A stretch of DNA of 64,000 nt. Source: Sphingopyxis sp. FD7 (GTDB taxonomy: Bacteria; Pseudomonadota; Alphaproteobacteria; Sphingomonadales; Sphingomonadaceae). The notes under the pieces were generated by a model. It saw only the letters and a list, made by a program, of their open reading frames with translations, ran no database searches and was not told where the DNA came from. The stretch covers positions 2,790,001 through 2,854,000 of the forward strand of contig NZ_AP017898.1 of the NCBI RefSeq assembly GCF_003609835.1, given 5' to 3'. A program made the position numbers and the translations under genes. Below are positions 48,008 through 57,699 of this stretch, in pieces; the first letter of the stretch is position 1, and every line of letters starts with the position of its first letter.

Positions 48008-49189
48008 ATGCGTGACGCCGTTATCGTTTCCACCGCCCGCACCCCGCTGACCAAGGCGGCGCGCGGTTCGTTCAACAACACCCTCGCCCCGACGCTGGGC
48101 TCCTTCTCGGTCAAGGCCGCGGTCGAGCGCGCGGGCCTGGAGGGCGGCGAGATCGACGACGTCGTCTTCGGCGCCGCGATGCAGCAGGGGTCGCAGACGA
48201 TGAACGTCGCGCGCCTGATCGCGCTGCGGTCGGGCCTGCCCGTCACCGTCCCCGGCATGTCGATCGACCGCCAGTGCTCGTCGGGTCTGATGACGATCGC
48301 GACCGCGGCGAAGCAGATCATCGTCGACCGCCAGGACATCTGCGTCGCGGGTGGCATCGAAAGCATCTCGAAAGTCAGCGGCAGCGGCAAGGTCTTCATC
48401 GAAACCGACGCCGATCTGATCGCGATGCACAAGGACACCTATATGCCGATGATCGGCACCGCCGAGGTCGTCGCCAAGCGCTACAACATCAGCCGCGAAT
48501 ATCAGGACGAATACTCGCTCCAGTCGCAGCAGCGCACCGCTGCCGCGCAGGCCGCGGGCAAATATGACGACGAGATCGTCGCGTGCAAGGCCACCATGGC
48601 GGTGATGGACAAGGAAACCAAGGAAGTCAGCTTCAAGGAGGTCGTCGCCGACAGGGACGAGTGCAACCGCCCCGACACGACGCTCGAAGGGCTGGCCAGC
48701 CTGAAGCCGGTGATGGGCGAAGGCCACACGATCACCGCGGGCAACGCGAGCCAGCTCGCCGACGGATCGTCGGCGTGCGTCGTGATGGAGGCCAGGGTCG
48801 CCGAAAAGCGCGGGCTTCAGCCGCTCGGCCGTTATGTGGGCATGGCCGTTGCGGGCACCGAACCCGACGAAATGGGCATCGGCCCCGTCTTCGCCATCCC
48901 CAAGCTGCTCGAACGCTTCGAGCTCAAGATGGACGACATCGGCCTCTGGGAACTCAACGAAGCCTTCGCCGTGCAGGTGCTTTACTGCCGCGACAAGCTC
49001 GGCATTCCGAACGAGCTGCTCAACGTCAACGGCGGCTCGATCTCGATCGGCCACCCGTTCGGCATGACCGGCGCGCGCTGCGTCGGCCACGCGCTGATCG
49101 AAGGCAAGCGTCGCGGCGTCAAATATGCCGTCGTGACGATGTGCATCGGCGGCGGCCAGGGCGCAGCGGGCCTGTTCGAGGTCTTCTGA
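48008..49189 (+). CDS. thiolase (acetyl-CoA acyltransferase family)
   Basis: A 393-residue thiolase with the triad Cys90 (DRQCSSG), His349 (GHPFGMTGA) and Cys379 (CIGGGQG). Full length for the family. It cleaves 3-ketoacyl-CoA or condenses acetyl-CoA. Its stop overlaps the next gene start (TGATG). Confidence 0.93.
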   Translation: MRDAVIVSTARTPLTKAARGSFNNTLAPTLGSFSVKAAVERAGLEGGEIDDVVFGAAMQQGSQTMNVARLIALRSGLPVTVPGMSIDRQCSSGLMTIATAAKQIIVDRQDICVAGGIESISKVSGSGKVFIETDADLIAMHKDTYMPMIGTAEVVAKRYNISREYQDEYSLQSQQRTAAAQAAGKYDDEIVACKATMAVMDKETKEVSFKEVVADRDECNRPDTTLEGLASLKPVMGEGHTITAGNASQLADGSSACVVMEARVAEKRGLQPLGRYVGMAVAGTEPDEMGIGPVFAIPKLLERFELKMDDIGLWELNEAFAVQVLYCRDKLGIPNELLNVNGGSISIGHPFGMTGARCVGHALIEGKRRGVKYAVVTMCIGGGQGAAGLFEVF

Positions 49190-49773
49190 TGCGCCTCAGC
49201 GCTCCGCGCATCGAGCCGGTCGATCTGGACCGGCTCGATGCCGAACAGCGCGCCGCGCTCGAACCCTTCCTTTCCACCGAGGGTGGAAAGGTCGGGGGCG
49301 GCAAGATCCTTCATATCTTCCGCACCCTCGCGCACGCGCCGAAGGCGCTCACCGCCTTTCTCGCGTGGGGCAATTATATCCTGTCGAAGCGCAACGCGCT
49401 GAGCCCACGGAATCGCGAACTCGTCATCCTGCGCACCGGCTATAATTGCCGGTCGGGTTACGAGTGGACGCAGCACAAACGCATCGGCCTCGATTGCGGA
49501 CTTTCCGAAGCGGAGATTGTGCGGATCAAGGCTGGACCCGATGCAGCGGGATGGGGCGACATCGAGCGCGCGATGCTCCGCGCGACCGACGAGCTGACCG
49601 CCAACCATTTCGTCAGCGACGCGACCTGGGCCGCGCTCGCGCCGCTCGGCGACAAGGGGCGCATGGACCTGGTGATGACAGTCGGGCAATATACGCAGGT
49701 CTCGATGATCCTGAACAGCTTCGGCGTTCAGGTCGAGGAAGGATGGGAGGTCGACCCCGACCTCAAGGCCTGA
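49189..49773 (+). CDS. carboxymuconolactone decarboxylase (CMD) family protein
   Basis: A 194-residue protein from ATG 49189. LSPRNRELVILRTGYNCRSGYEWTQHKRIG is the CMD core (Glu/Cys/His cluster). The lack of a CxxC pair argues against an AhpD peroxidase. The exact reaction is unknown. Same operon as the thiolase. Confidence 0.85.
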   Translation: MRLSAPRIEPVDLDRLDAEQRAALEPFLSTEGGKVGGGKILHIFRTLAHAPKALTAFLAWGNYILSKRNALSPRNRELVILRTGYNCRSGYEWTQHKRIGLDCGLSEAEIVRIKAGPDAAGWGDIERAMLRATDELTANHFVSDATWAALAPLGDKGRMDLVMTVGQYTQVSMILNSFGVQVEEGWEVDPDLKA

Positions 49774-49790
49774 CGGGAAGGGATAAGGAC

Positions 49791-50081
49791 ATGAGTGCCA
49801 TCGGCATTATCGCCACGCTGCGCGTGCAGCCGGGCAAGGAAGAGGCCTTTGAGGGCGTCTTCGCCGAACTCGCCGCCGCGGTGAGCGCGAACGAGAGCGG
49901 CAACAGCTATTATAAACTGTTCCGCACCGAAACGGCGGGCGTCTACAAGGTCATGGAATGTTATGACAATGACGCCGCGGTCGAAGCGCACCGTGCGTCG
50001 GAGCATTTCCGCAGGCTGGGCGCCAAGCTCGGCCCGTGCCTCGCGGGCGCGCCGGAGATCGAGCGGCTGACCGCCGCCTGA
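49791..50081 (+). CDS. antibiotic biosynthesis monooxygenase (ABM) domain protein
   Basis: A 96-residue protein. IIATLRVQPGKEEAFEGVFAEL and YKVMECYDNDAAVEAHRASEHFRRL fit the small ABM (YgiN-like) ferredoxin-fold family. Such proteins act on quinol-like substrates or have unknown roles. Short gap from the CMD gene. Confidence 0.85.
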   Translation: MSAIGIIATLRVQPGKEEAFEGVFAELAAAVSANESGNSYYKLFRTETAGVYKVMECYDNDAAVEAHRASEHFRRLGAKLGPCLAGAPEIERLTAA

Positions 50082-50150
50082 GGACCGGTTGCGGACGGCG
50101 GGTTTCGGCTGATAGCGGTCTGAGGCGATCCTCCCCAAAACAGCCGCCGC

Positions 50151-50621
50151 TCACCCCACCTCGGCAATCTCCCCCGCCCGGTCGCCCAGCACATAGCGCG
50201 GCCCCGCGCCGCGCTGCGCCGCCTTGTCCTGCGCGTTGTAGAGTCGGCATTTCTTCAAGGACAGGCAACCGCAGCCGATGCACTGGTCGAGCAGGCCGCG
50301 CGTGCGCGTCAGCGCCGCGATCTGCGCGTCGATGCGCGCGCGCAGCCCGGTGCTGATCCGCGTCCAGTCGGCGGCATTCGGCGTCCGTCCGGCGGGCAGC
50401 CGCGCCAGCTCGGCGCCGATCTCCTCAAGGCTCAGCCCCATCTGCTGCGCGATCAGGATGAACGACACGCGGCGGATGTCGGCGCGCAGGAAGCGCCGCT
50501 GCCCGCCGCGCGTGCGCAGCGCCTCGATCAGCCCCTTCGCCTCGTAAAAGCGGATCGCCGATACCGCGACGCCGGTGCGCGCGGCCAGCTCGCCGATCGA
50601 AATCAGGTCGGTGCGGTGCAT
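50151..50621 (-). CDS. soxR: redox-sensing MerR-family regulator SoxR
   Basis: A 156-residue protein starting ATG 50621. N-terminal MerR HTH (ISIGELAARTGVAVSAIRFYEAKG), and the [2Fe-2S] motif CIGCGCLSLKKC near the C-terminus. It senses redox-cycling agents. A longer frame upstream runs through a dispersed repeat (50634-50727) and is rejected. Confidence 0.92.
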   Translation of the reverse strand: MHRTDLISIGELAARTGVAVSAIRFYEAKGLIEALRTRGGQRRFLRADIRRVSFILIAQQMGLSLEEIGAELARLPAGRTPNAADWTRISTGLRARIDAQIAALTRTRGLLDQCIGCGCLSLKKCRLYNAQDKAAQRGAGPRYVLGDRAGEIAEVG

Positions 50622-50633
50622 GACATAAACTCC

Positions 50634-50727
50634 CGTCATTGCGAGGAGCGAAGCGACGCGGCAATCTCCAGCCGTCGGCACAGCCGGGCCGACAGCTGGA
50701 GATTGCTTCGCTTCGCTCGCAATGACG
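50634..50727. repeat. dispersed inverted repeat upstream of soxR
   Basis: Arms CGTCATTGCGAGGAGCGAAG... and ...CTTCGCTCGCAATGACG form a long imperfect hairpin. This repeat type recurs in many alphaproteobacterial genomes. It lies in the soxR promoter region. Confidence 0.8.
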
Positions 50728-50817
50728 GACCAGAGAATGATCGTCATTTCCTCTTGATCTAAACTCGACTTGAGCTTTCATAAGTCGCGGCGTCAACCCG
50801 AATCAGGAGTTCCCCCC

Positions 50818-51213
50818 GTGACGCACCCCTTCATCGAACATGTGAACCTCACCGTCAGCGACCCCGACCGCACCGCCGGCATATTGTCGGCGATCTTCGG
50901 CTGGCACGAGCGCTGGCGCGGCCCGGCGCGCGATGGCGGCCGCACGATCCACCTCGGCAGCGACACCGCCTATATCGCGCTCTACACCGGCCCCGACGGC
51001 GAGCATGCAGGCGTCCGCTATCCCAAGGGCGAACCGCTCAACCATGTCGGGGTGCAGGTCGATGACCTCGACACCATCGAAATGCGCGTGAAAGCGGTCG
51101 GCCTCACGCCGTTCAACCACGGCGACTATGAACCCGGCCGCCGTTTCTATTTCTTCGATCCCGACGGCATCGAATATGAAGTCGTCAGCTATGCCGAGCC
51201 GCGTGCGGGCTGA
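50818..51213 (+). CDS. VOC (glyoxalase-fold) family protein
   Basis: A 131-residue protein starting GTG 50818 after AGGAG. HPFIEHVNLTVSDPDRTA, HLGSDTAYIALYTG, NHVGVQVDDLD and YFFDPDGIEYEVVSY are the two beta-alpha-beta-beta-beta units of the VOC fold with metal ligands His/Glu. Substrate unknown. Confidence 0.88.
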   Translation: MTHPFIEHVNLTVSDPDRTAGILSAIFGWHERWRGPARDGGRTIHLGSDTAYIALYTGPDGEHAGVRYPKGEPLNHVGVQVDDLDTIEMRVKAVGLTPFNHGDYEPGRRFYFFDPDGIEYEVVSYAEPRAG

Positions 51214-51302
51214 ACCGGGCATCAAGTGTCGGTCAAGCGCGCGGTCGGATTGACGACGAAGGACCGCGATCCTGGCAAGCACGCCGCTCTAAGAAGGTTG
51301 GA

Positions 51303-51390
51303 AAATCCGTTCGCATCGAGCGAAGTCGAGATGCCCATCGGTCGTGTATGCCTGTGGGGTGTCTCGACTTCGCTCGACACGAACGGATTT
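51303..51390. repeat. dispersed inverted repeat (same family as 1758-1825)
   Basis: Arms of ~31 bp with four mismatches around core TCGAGCGAAGTCGAGA; loop ~25 bp. It is placed between convergent genes. Confidence 0.8.
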
Positions 51391-51395
51391 CGCGG

Positions 51396-52388
51396 TCAGC
51401 CCACCGGCGGGCCGATCCGCCCCTCGCGATACTCGAACCCGCCCTCGCGGTCCCGCTCCAACAGCGCCGGACCGTCGAGATCGACCCAGCGCGCGCGCTG
51501 GGCGAGCACAAAGGCCGGGGCGATCGCAAGGCTGGTCGACAACATGCAGCCGACCATGATCGCCAGCCCCGCGGCGTCGGCGGCGTCGGCGATGCGCAGC
51601 GCCTCGGTCAGCCCGCCCGCCTTGTCGAGCTTGATGTTCACCCCGTCGTAAAAGGCGCCGATCCGCGCGACGTCGGCTGCCGTCTGGCAGCTTTCGTCGG
51701 CGACGAAGGGGATCGACGCATAAACGGGATCGAGCAAGGCGTCGGCGCCGACCGGCACCGGCTGCTCGATCATCTCGACCCCCATGTCGGCAAGCGCCTC
51801 GGCCTCCTCCAATATGTCGACCTGTCCCCAGCTTTCGTTGGCATCGACGATCAGCCGGGCATGAGGGGCGCCCTTGCGCACCCCGGCGACGCGCAGCCGG
51901 TCGTCCTCGCCGGTCAGCTTGATCTTGAGCAGATGATAGCCGTCGGCCTCCGCCGTCGCCGCCTGTTCGGCCATCGCGCCGGGGCTGCCGAGCGAGATGG
52001 TGAAGGCGGTCGTGCGCGCGGTCGGCGCGCCGTCGCAGCCCGCAAGCTGCCAGAGTCTCACGCCGCGCTGCCGCGCCTCCAGATCCCAGAGCGCGCAATC
52101 GAGCGCGTTGCGCGCCGCGCCCGGCGCCATGATTTCCTGCACCGCGGCGCGCGCCTCGGCCGCGTCCATCCCGGCGAGATGCGCCGCGGCGAGCAATATC
52201 TGGTCGCGGCACGCCGCCGCATCTTCGCCCAGATAATAGATCGGCGTCCCCTCGCCGCGTCCCACCGCACCGTCTCCCTCGATTTCGGCGACGACGACGT
52301 CGACATGGTCCCTGGCGCCGCGGCTGATGACGAACGAGCCCGCGACCGGCCAGCGTTCGACGCGCGCGCTTTTCAGTTGGATAGCCAT
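51396..52388 (-). CDS. dipeptide epimerase (enolase superfamily)
   Basis: A 330-residue protein with the muconate-lactonising-enzyme barrel: KIKL (catalytic Lys near 166), DANESW, EQPVP, ADES (metal ligands) and NIKLDKAGG (second Lys). It fits L-Ala-D/L-Glu epimerases that recycle murein peptides. Confidence 0.88.
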   Translation of the reverse strand: MAIQLKSARVERWPVAGSFVISRGARDHVDVVVAEIEGDGAVGRGEGTPIYYLGEDAAACRDQILLAAAHLAGMDAAEARAAVQEIMAPGAARNALDCALWDLEARQRGVRLWQLAGCDGAPTARTTAFTISLGSPGAMAEQAATAEADGYHLLKIKLTGEDDRLRVAGVRKGAPHARLIVDANESWGQVDILEEAEALADMGVEMIEQPVPVGADALLDPVYASIPFVADESCQTAADVARIGAFYDGVNIKLDKAGGLTEALRIADAADAAGLAIMVGCMLSTSLAIAPAFVLAQRARWVDLDGPALLERDREGGFEYREGRIGPPVG

Positions 52389-52400
52389 GGCGGGACGTTA

Positions 52401-52808
52401 ATGATCGAAGCGATGACCGGCAAATCCCTTTCCGAACGCATTGGCGACGTGGGCCGCCGCCTCGCGGTCGAGGCGCACGCCGCCTGGCTCGCCGCGCGCG
52501 ACCCGCGCGTGCCGTGGTTCGCGCGGCTGCTCGCGGTCGCGATCGCCGCTTATGCGCTTTCGCCGATCGACCTCATTCCCGATTTCGTGCCCGTGCTCGG
52601 CTGGATCGACGACCTCGTCGTCGTGCCGCTCGGCCTGCTTGCGGTGCGGCGGCTGATCGCGGCGCCGCTGTGGGCCGAACTCCAGGCCACGGCCGAAGCG
52701 GCAAGCGAGCGCCCTTCGAGCCGCGCGGGCATGATCTTCATCCTGCTGATCTGGGCCGCGCTGCTCGCCATCGTCTATTGGTCGGTCCGCACCTCGCCGC
52801 TCCACTGA
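52401..52808 (+). CDS. DUF1232 membrane protein
   Basis: A 135-residue protein from ATG 52401 (ATG 52413 possible). The DUF1232 motif ARLLAVAIAAYALSPIDLIPDFVPVLG is exact. Two to three membrane helices, with one at the end (IFILLIWAALLAIVYW). Function unknown. Confidence 0.85.
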   Translation: MIEAMTGKSLSERIGDVGRRLAVEAHAAWLAARDPRVPWFARLLAVAIAAYALSPIDLIPDFVPVLGWIDDLVVVPLGLLAVRRLIAAPLWAELQATAEAASERPSSRAGMIFILLIWAALLAIVYWSVRTSPLH

Positions 52809-52822
52809 ATCGCTATTTGCCT

Positions 52823-52901
52823 CGTCATCCCGGCGGAGGCCGGAATCTCGCCGCAGCGCCGGAACGGGGGGGGCGAGACCCCGGCCTCCGCCGGGATGAC
52901 G
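52823..52901. repeat. dispersed inverted repeat (CGTCATCCCGGCGGAGG type)
   Basis: 21-bp arms 52823-52843 and 52881-52901 are perfect reverse complements around a 37-bp loop. Separates DUF1232 and the peptidase gene. Confidence 0.85.
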
Positions 52902-53014
52902 ATTCAGGCGGGGTCAATCATGCCCCAGCCCCGAATCCGCTTGCCCCACCCTTTTCCATCCTTACATATCGGCGCACGATAATTTCTTTTCAGCATAATG
53001 AGGATCGCCTTGCC

Positions 53015-55174
53015 ATGCCCGCCAAACGCCTGTCCGCGCCGCTCGCGCTGGTCGCCCTTGCCATGACCCCCGCCGCCGCGCAGGCCGCCGACGCGGCGGC
53101 GGCATCCGCGCCCGCCCCCGCGCTCACCTATCCGGACACGGCGCGCGGCGACACGGTCGATCCGCAGTTCGGGGTCGATGTCGCCGATCCCTATCGCTGG
53201 CTGGAGGATGACGTCCGCGTCAATCCGAAGGTCGCGGCGTGGGTCGCGGCGCAAAACAAGGTCACCGACGCCTATCTCGATACGCTGCCCGGCCGCGACG
53301 CCTTCCGGGCGCGGATGACCGAGCTGTACAATTACGAACGCTTCGGCCTGCCGACCAAGGCGGGGACGCGCTATTTCTATACGCGCAACGACGGGCTTCA
53401 ACCGCAGTCGGTGCTTTATGTCCGCGAAGGGCTGAATGGCGAGGGCCGCGTGCTCATCGACCCGAATCTGTGGGCGAAGGACGGCGCGACCGCGCTCGCC
53501 GAATGGGAACCGTCGGACGATGGCAGGCATCTCCTCTATTCGGTGCAGGACGGCGGCACCGACTGGCGCATCGTGCGCGTCAAGGATGTCGCGACGGGGC
53601 AGGACTTGCCCGACGAGGTGCGCTGGGTGAAGTTTTCGTCGCTCGACTGGGCGAAGGACGGCAGCGGATTTTTCTATTCGCGCTTTCCGGAACCCGAAGC
53701 GGGCGAGGCCTTCCAGTCATTGAACGAAAATCACGCCGTCTATTTCCATCGGCTCGGCACGCCGCAAAGTGAAGACGTGCTGATCCACGCGACGCCCGAC
53801 AAGCCGAAGCTCAACAACAGCGCGCTCGTCACCGACGACGGCGAATATCTGCTCGTCGTCTCGTCGGAGGGGACCGACGAACGTTATGGCCTGACGCTGC
53901 ACCCGCTCGGCAAGCCGGGCGCGAAGCCGATCACCCTGGTCGACGATTATGCGAACAACTGGGAATATGTGACCAACGCGGGCACGCGCTTCACCTTCCT
54001 CACCAACAAGGGCGCGCCGCGCGGGCGCCTTGTTTCGTTCGATATTGCGAAGCCGGGCAAGCTCACCGAACTCGTCGCCGAAAATCCGGCCACGCTGGTC
54101 GGCGCGTCGCGCGTCGGCGACCGCATCATCCTCTCCTATCTCGGCGACGCCAAGTCGGAGGCGCGGATGGTGGCATTGGACGGCAAGCCGGTCGCGAACA
54201 TCAACCTCGCCGACATCGGCGCGGCGTCGGGATTCGGCGGGAAATCGAGCGACCCCGAAACCTTTTATGCCTTTTCCAGCTTTGCGCGGCCGACGACGAT
54301 CTACCGCTTCGACACGCAGACCGGAAAGAGCGAGATTTTCGCCGAGCCCAGGCTGACGTTCGATCCCGCCGACTTCAGTGTCGAGCAGCGTTTCTACAAA
54401 TCGAAGGACGGCACCGAAGTCCCGATGTTCGTCGTGATGAAAAAGGGCATCGACCGCAGCAAGGGCTCGCCGACGCTGCTTTATGGCTATGGCGGCTTCA
54501 ACGTTTCGCTGACGCCGGGCTTTTCGCCGACGCGGCTCGCATGGGTCGACAAGGGCGGCGTGCTCGCCATCGCCAACCTGCGCGGCGGCGGCGAATATGG
54601 CAAGGCGTGGCACGACGCCGGCCGCCTCGCGAACAAGCAGAATGTCTTCGACGACTTCATTGCCGCGGGCGAATATCTGATTGCTCAGGGCATCGCGGGC
54701 AAGGGCCAGCTCGCGATCGAGGGCGGCTCGAACGGCGGGCTGCTCGTCGGCGCGGTCACCAACCAGCGCCCCGACCTGTTCGCCGCCGCGCTGCCCGCGG
54801 TCGGGGTGATGGACATGCTGCGCTTCGACCGCTTCACCGCGGGGCGCTATTGGGTCGACGATTATGGCTATCCGTCGAAGGAGGCCGATTTCCGGAACCT
54901 GCTCGCCTATTCGCCCTATCACAATATCAGGGTCGGCGTGGCCTATCCGGCGGTGCTGGTGACGACCGCCGACACCGACGACCGCGTCGTTCCGGGGCAC
55001 AGCTTCAAATATACCGCCGCGCTCCAGCACGCCAAGGCGGGCAGCAAGCCGCACCTCATCCGCATCGAAACGCGCGCAGGCCATGGCAGCGGCAAGCCGA
55101 CCGACAAGATCATCGCCGAGGCCGCCGACAAATATGCCTTTGCGGCGAAGTGGACCGGGCTGGACGTCGAATAG
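53015..55174 (+). CDS. prolyl oligopeptidase (S9A), secreted
   Basis: A 719-residue protein with a signal peptide ([19 protein letters not shown]). Beta-propeller domain, then the alpha/beta hydrolase domain with GGSNGG (Ser), [14 protein letters not shown] (Asp) and RAGHGSG (His). It should cut peptides after proline in the periplasm. Full family length. Confidence 0.92.
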   Translation: MPAKRLSAPLALVALAMTPAAAQAADAAAASAPAPALTYPDTARGDTVDPQFGVDVADPYRWLEDDVRVNPKVAAWVAAQNKVTDAYLDTLPGRDAFRARMTELYNYERFGLPTKAGTRYFYTRNDGLQPQSVLYVREGLNGEGRVLIDPNLWAKDGATALAEWEPSDDGRHLLYSVQDGGTDWRIVRVKDVATGQDLPDEVRWVKFSSLDWAKDGSGFFYSRFPEPEAGEAFQSLNENHAVYFHRLGTPQSEDVLIHATPDKPKLNNSALVTDDGEYLLVVSSEGTDERYGLTLHPLGKPGAKPITLVDDYANNWEYVTNAGTRFTFLTNKGAPRGRLVSFDIAKPGKLTELVAENPATLVGASRVGDRIILSYLGDAKSEARMVALDGKPVANINLADIGAASGFGGKSSDPETFYAFSSFARPTTIYRFDTQTGKSEIFAEPRLTFDPADFSVEQRFYKSKDGTEVPMFVVMKKGIDRSKGSPTLLYGYGGFNVSLTPGFSPTRLAWVDKGGVLAIANLRGGGEYGKAWHDAGRLANKQNVFDDFIAAGEYLIAQGIAGKGQLAIEGGSNGGLLVGAVTNQRPDLFAAALPAVGVMDMLRFDRFTAGRYWVDDYGYPSKEADFRNLLAYSPYHNIRVGVAYPAVLVTTADTDDRVVPGHSFKYTAALQHAKAGSKPHLIRIETRAGHGSGKPTDKIIAEAADKYAFAAKWTGLDVE

Positions 55175-55175
55175 G

Positions 55176-55661
55176 ATGAGCTACACCCTCTCCTTCACCG
55201 CCGCCGATCCCGCCGAACGGTGGGCCGAGGCGGGCGACGCCGCGGTGGCGCTCGTCGCGGGCGAGCATGACGGGATCGCCAATATGGCGAATGTCGCGGC
55301 GCTGATCTGGCAGGCGATCCCCGACCTCAACTGGGCGGGCTTCTATCGCTTCGACGGGCAGGAACTGGTCCTCGGCCCGTTCCAGGGCAAGGCGGCGTGC
55401 ATCCGCATTCCGCTGGACAAGGGGGTGTGCGGCGCCGCCGCGCGGCTGCGCGTGGCCCAGCGCGTCGACGATGTCCACGCCTTTCCCGGCCACATCGCCT
55501 GCGACGCCGACAGCCGCAGCGAACTGGTCGTGCCGGTGATCGCGAACGACCGGCTGATCGGCGTGCTCGACCTCGACAGCCCGCTTCCCGCCCGCTTCAC
55601 CGCCGCCGACCAGGCCGGCGCCGAGGCGCTGGTCGCGCGCATCGCGGCGGCGCTGGCGTGA
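55176..55661 (+). CDS. msrC: free methionine-(R)-sulfoxide reductase (GAF fold, fRMsr)
   Basis: A 161-residue protein with the fRMsr cysteines in CIRIPLDKGVCGAAA and HIACDADSRSELVVPV. It repairs free Met-R-sulfoxide. GAF-type fold over residues ~20-160. Starts one base after the peptidase stop region. Confidence 0.85.
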   Translation: MSYTLSFTAADPAERWAEAGDAAVALVAGEHDGIANMANVAALIWQAIPDLNWAGFYRFDGQELVLGPFQGKAACIRIPLDKGVCGAAARLRVAQRVDDVHAFPGHIACDADSRSELVVPVIANDRLIGVLDLDSPLPARFTAADQAGAEALVARIAAALA

Positions 55662-55745
55662 AGCGGCGGCGGCGCTGACAAAAGCGGGACCATGCGCGGG
55701 GCAATGGCGGCTTTGGGGTAGGGAGCGGACGTTCGCCTTATTGTT

Positions 55746-55830
55746 GTACCCCGGCGAAAGCCGGGGTCCAGGGCGCCCAGGAGCAGGCGTTGGCTCATCC
55801 CGCTCTGGACCCCGGCTTTCGCCGGGGTAC
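55746..55830. repeat. dispersed inverted repeat (GTACCCCGGCGAAAGCC type)
   Basis: Perfect 25-bp arms 55746-55770 and 55806-55830. Lies in the 321-bp gap before the 55983 gene. Confidence 0.88.
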
Positions 55831-55931
55831 GGCAACGATCGGTCGAAACCGGATATCGACTCCCATCCACCTGACCCAAATCGGGACGCAATCCTTAGGG
55901 TTAACGGATTCGCGAATCCGCGCCCTTTTTG

Positions 55932-55947
55932 CTAACAACTTGTTAAC
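55932..55947. promoter_or_regulatory. CtrA-like box (CTAA-N7-TTAAC)
   Basis: CTAA CAACTTG TTAAC differs by one base from the CtrA consensus TTAA-N7-TTAAC, 36 bp before the glycine-zipper gene start. Low confidence without binding data. Confidence 0.35.
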
Positions 55948-55982
55948 CAAACGGTTCGCGCCGGGGAACAGGGAGCTTAGGC

Positions 55983-56777
55983 ATGCGCACCATCTTGCTA
56001 TTGGGTCTGGCCGCGGGATCGGTGCTGCTGACAGAGCATGCCCACGCCGAACCGCCCGCGCTCGACTATGGCGTGCCCGCCGATCCCGACGCGCGCGTCT
56101 ACACCGGCTATCCCGACCGCGTGCCCAGCGAAATCGAATATCGCCGCGTCAGCGGCTATGATGCCGAGGGTCGCTGGACGGGCACGTGGGACGGCACCTA
56201 CGAGACGCCTGACGGCCGCCGTTACGAGGGCCGCTATGAAGGCACGGTCGAAGGGCATGGCGCCCCCTACCCGCCACCGCCCTATGGCCATGCCTGGTAT
56301 CACGGCGATTATGATCCGCGTCATGACGCCGAAATGGAACGCCGCTGTGGCCGGGGGGGCACAGTCGGCGGCGCGGTTGCCGGTGCTGTCGTGGGGGGCA
56401 TCGCCGGCAACCGCATCGCCGGGCGCGGCAACCGCACCGAAGGCACGCTCATCGGCGGCGGGCTCGGCGCGCTCGCGGGCAGCGCGATCGGCAGCGCCGA
56501 AGACAGGAAGAAATGCGAACAATGGTGGGCGCGCAGCCGCGGCCACCATCGGGGCGGCCATGTAACCACGCATTACCACGGCGGCTACGGCTATGGTTAT
56601 GGCTGGTACACGCCGGGAGTCGTCGTTACCACGATCATCAATGGCGCGCCCGTCGTGACCGAAACGGTCGAAACGACGACGCGCACCTATTATGAAAATG
56701 TGCCGGTGCGCAAACGCCATGTGGCGAAGAAAAAGTGGAAGCCGAAACCCAGGCCGAAACCGCGCTGCGTCTGCTGA
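55983..56777 (+). CDS. glycine-zipper 2TM-type envelope protein
   Basis: A 264-residue protein with a signal peptide. Residues ~120-170 are a glycine zipper (GGTVGGAVAGAVVGGIAGNR; LIGGGLGALAGSAIG) like the 17-kDa antigen family. The C-terminus is Tyr/Gly-rich then basic (KKKWKPKPRPKPRCVC). An envelope role is inferred. Confidence 0.82.
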   Translation: MRTILLLGLAAGSVLLTEHAHAEPPALDYGVPADPDARVYTGYPDRVPSEIEYRRVSGYDAEGRWTGTWDGTYETPDGRRYEGRYEGTVEGHGAPYPPPPYGHAWYHGDYDPRHDAEMERRCGRGGTVGGAVAGAVVGGIAGNRIAGRGNRTEGTLIGGGLGALAGSAIGSAEDRKKCEQWWARSRGHHRGGHVTTHYHGGYGYGYGWYTPGVVVTTIINGAPVVTETVETTTRTYYENVPVRKRHVAKKKWKPKPRPKPRCVC

Positions 56778-56997
56778 CAAGCCGCACGCGCTGGTCACCC
56801 GTGCCCGTCCCGAAGGCCCGTCGTCCGCTGGATGGCGGGCTTTTCGCCGGCTCACCCGTCGCCGCAAGATGAACCTCGGCCAACCAAGGCTGAACGCCGG
56901 ATAAGCGCCGGGTTCAGCGCCGTGTCACCACCGAATCGCTAAACCCTCCCCAACAGGCCGCGACGTGCCGCCTGCGCTTGTTTGAGGAGACCGAACC

Positions 56998-57537
56998 ATG
57001 GCTAGGAAGGCCAATCTGACCAGGGCCGCAATTGGGGCGGCCACCGCGGGAGCGTTGGCGATGAGCGCGACCCCCGCGATGGCGCGCGACCATTATGACG
57101 ACGACGGAATCGGCGCGGGCGAGATCATCGCCGGCGCCATCGTTCTGGGCGGCCTTGCGGCGATCCTGTCGTCGGACAATGACCGTTATGACCGTTATGA
57201 CCGTTATGACCGTTATGATTATCGCTATCGCGATCGCTATGGCGATCCGCGTTATGGCTATGGCTATGATTATCGCCGCTATGGCAACAGCCGCCGCGCG
57301 GTTCGCCAGTGCGTCAATGCCGTCGAATATGGCAGCCGCCGCTACGGCCGCACTGACGTCACCGAGGTGACGAGCATCGACCGCAAGCGCGACGGCTACA
57401 AGGTCAAGGGCCGCGTCGTCGTTCGCGACGGATACGGCGGTCGCTGGGGTCGCGGCGGCTATTATGATCGCGGCAAGTTCACCTGCGACGTCCGCTACGG
57501 CCGGGTACAGGACATCCGTTTTTCAGGCCTGCGTTAA
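56998..57537 (+). CDS. secreted Tyr/Arg/Asp-rich protein, unknown function
   Basis: A 179-residue protein with a signal peptide (cut after MAR region). It has a short hydrophobic segment (AGEIIAGAIVLGGLAAIL), a DRY repeat (coded by four GACCGTTAT units) and a C-terminal cystine-like domain (FTCDVRYGRVQDI). Similar small proteins occur in sphingomonads. Function unknown. Confidence 0.75.
   Translation: MARKANLTRAAIGAATAGALAMSATPAMARDHYDDDGIGAGEIIAGAIVLGGLAAILSSDNDRYDRYDRYDRYDYRYRDRYGDPRYGYGYDYRRYGNSRRAVRQCVNAVEYGSRRYGRTDVTEVTSIDRKRDGYKVKGRVVVRDGYGGRWGRGGYYDRGKFTCDVRYGRVQDIRFSGLR
57181..57216 (+). repeat. four tandem copies of 9-bp GACCGTTAT
   Basis: Perfect direct repeats encoding DRY units within the gene at 56998. 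Confidence 0.95.
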
Positions 57538-57699
57538 CATCCCGAACCTATGGCAAGGAGCCCGCCCGTGCCCCGGCACGCGGCGGGCTTTGTCATGTCC
57601 GCGCCCTTCCTTTTGCCATGAGCAAATATCGAATCCGACCTTGCTAAGCCGCCCGCGTCCCGCAACAGTGGATTTTTCACAAATGAGGGATCCCAGTTC

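Noticed and set aside
57181-57216. CRISPR-like repeat
   Set aside because: Contiguous 9-bp coding repeats without spacers; no CRISPR array or Cas gene seen in the window.
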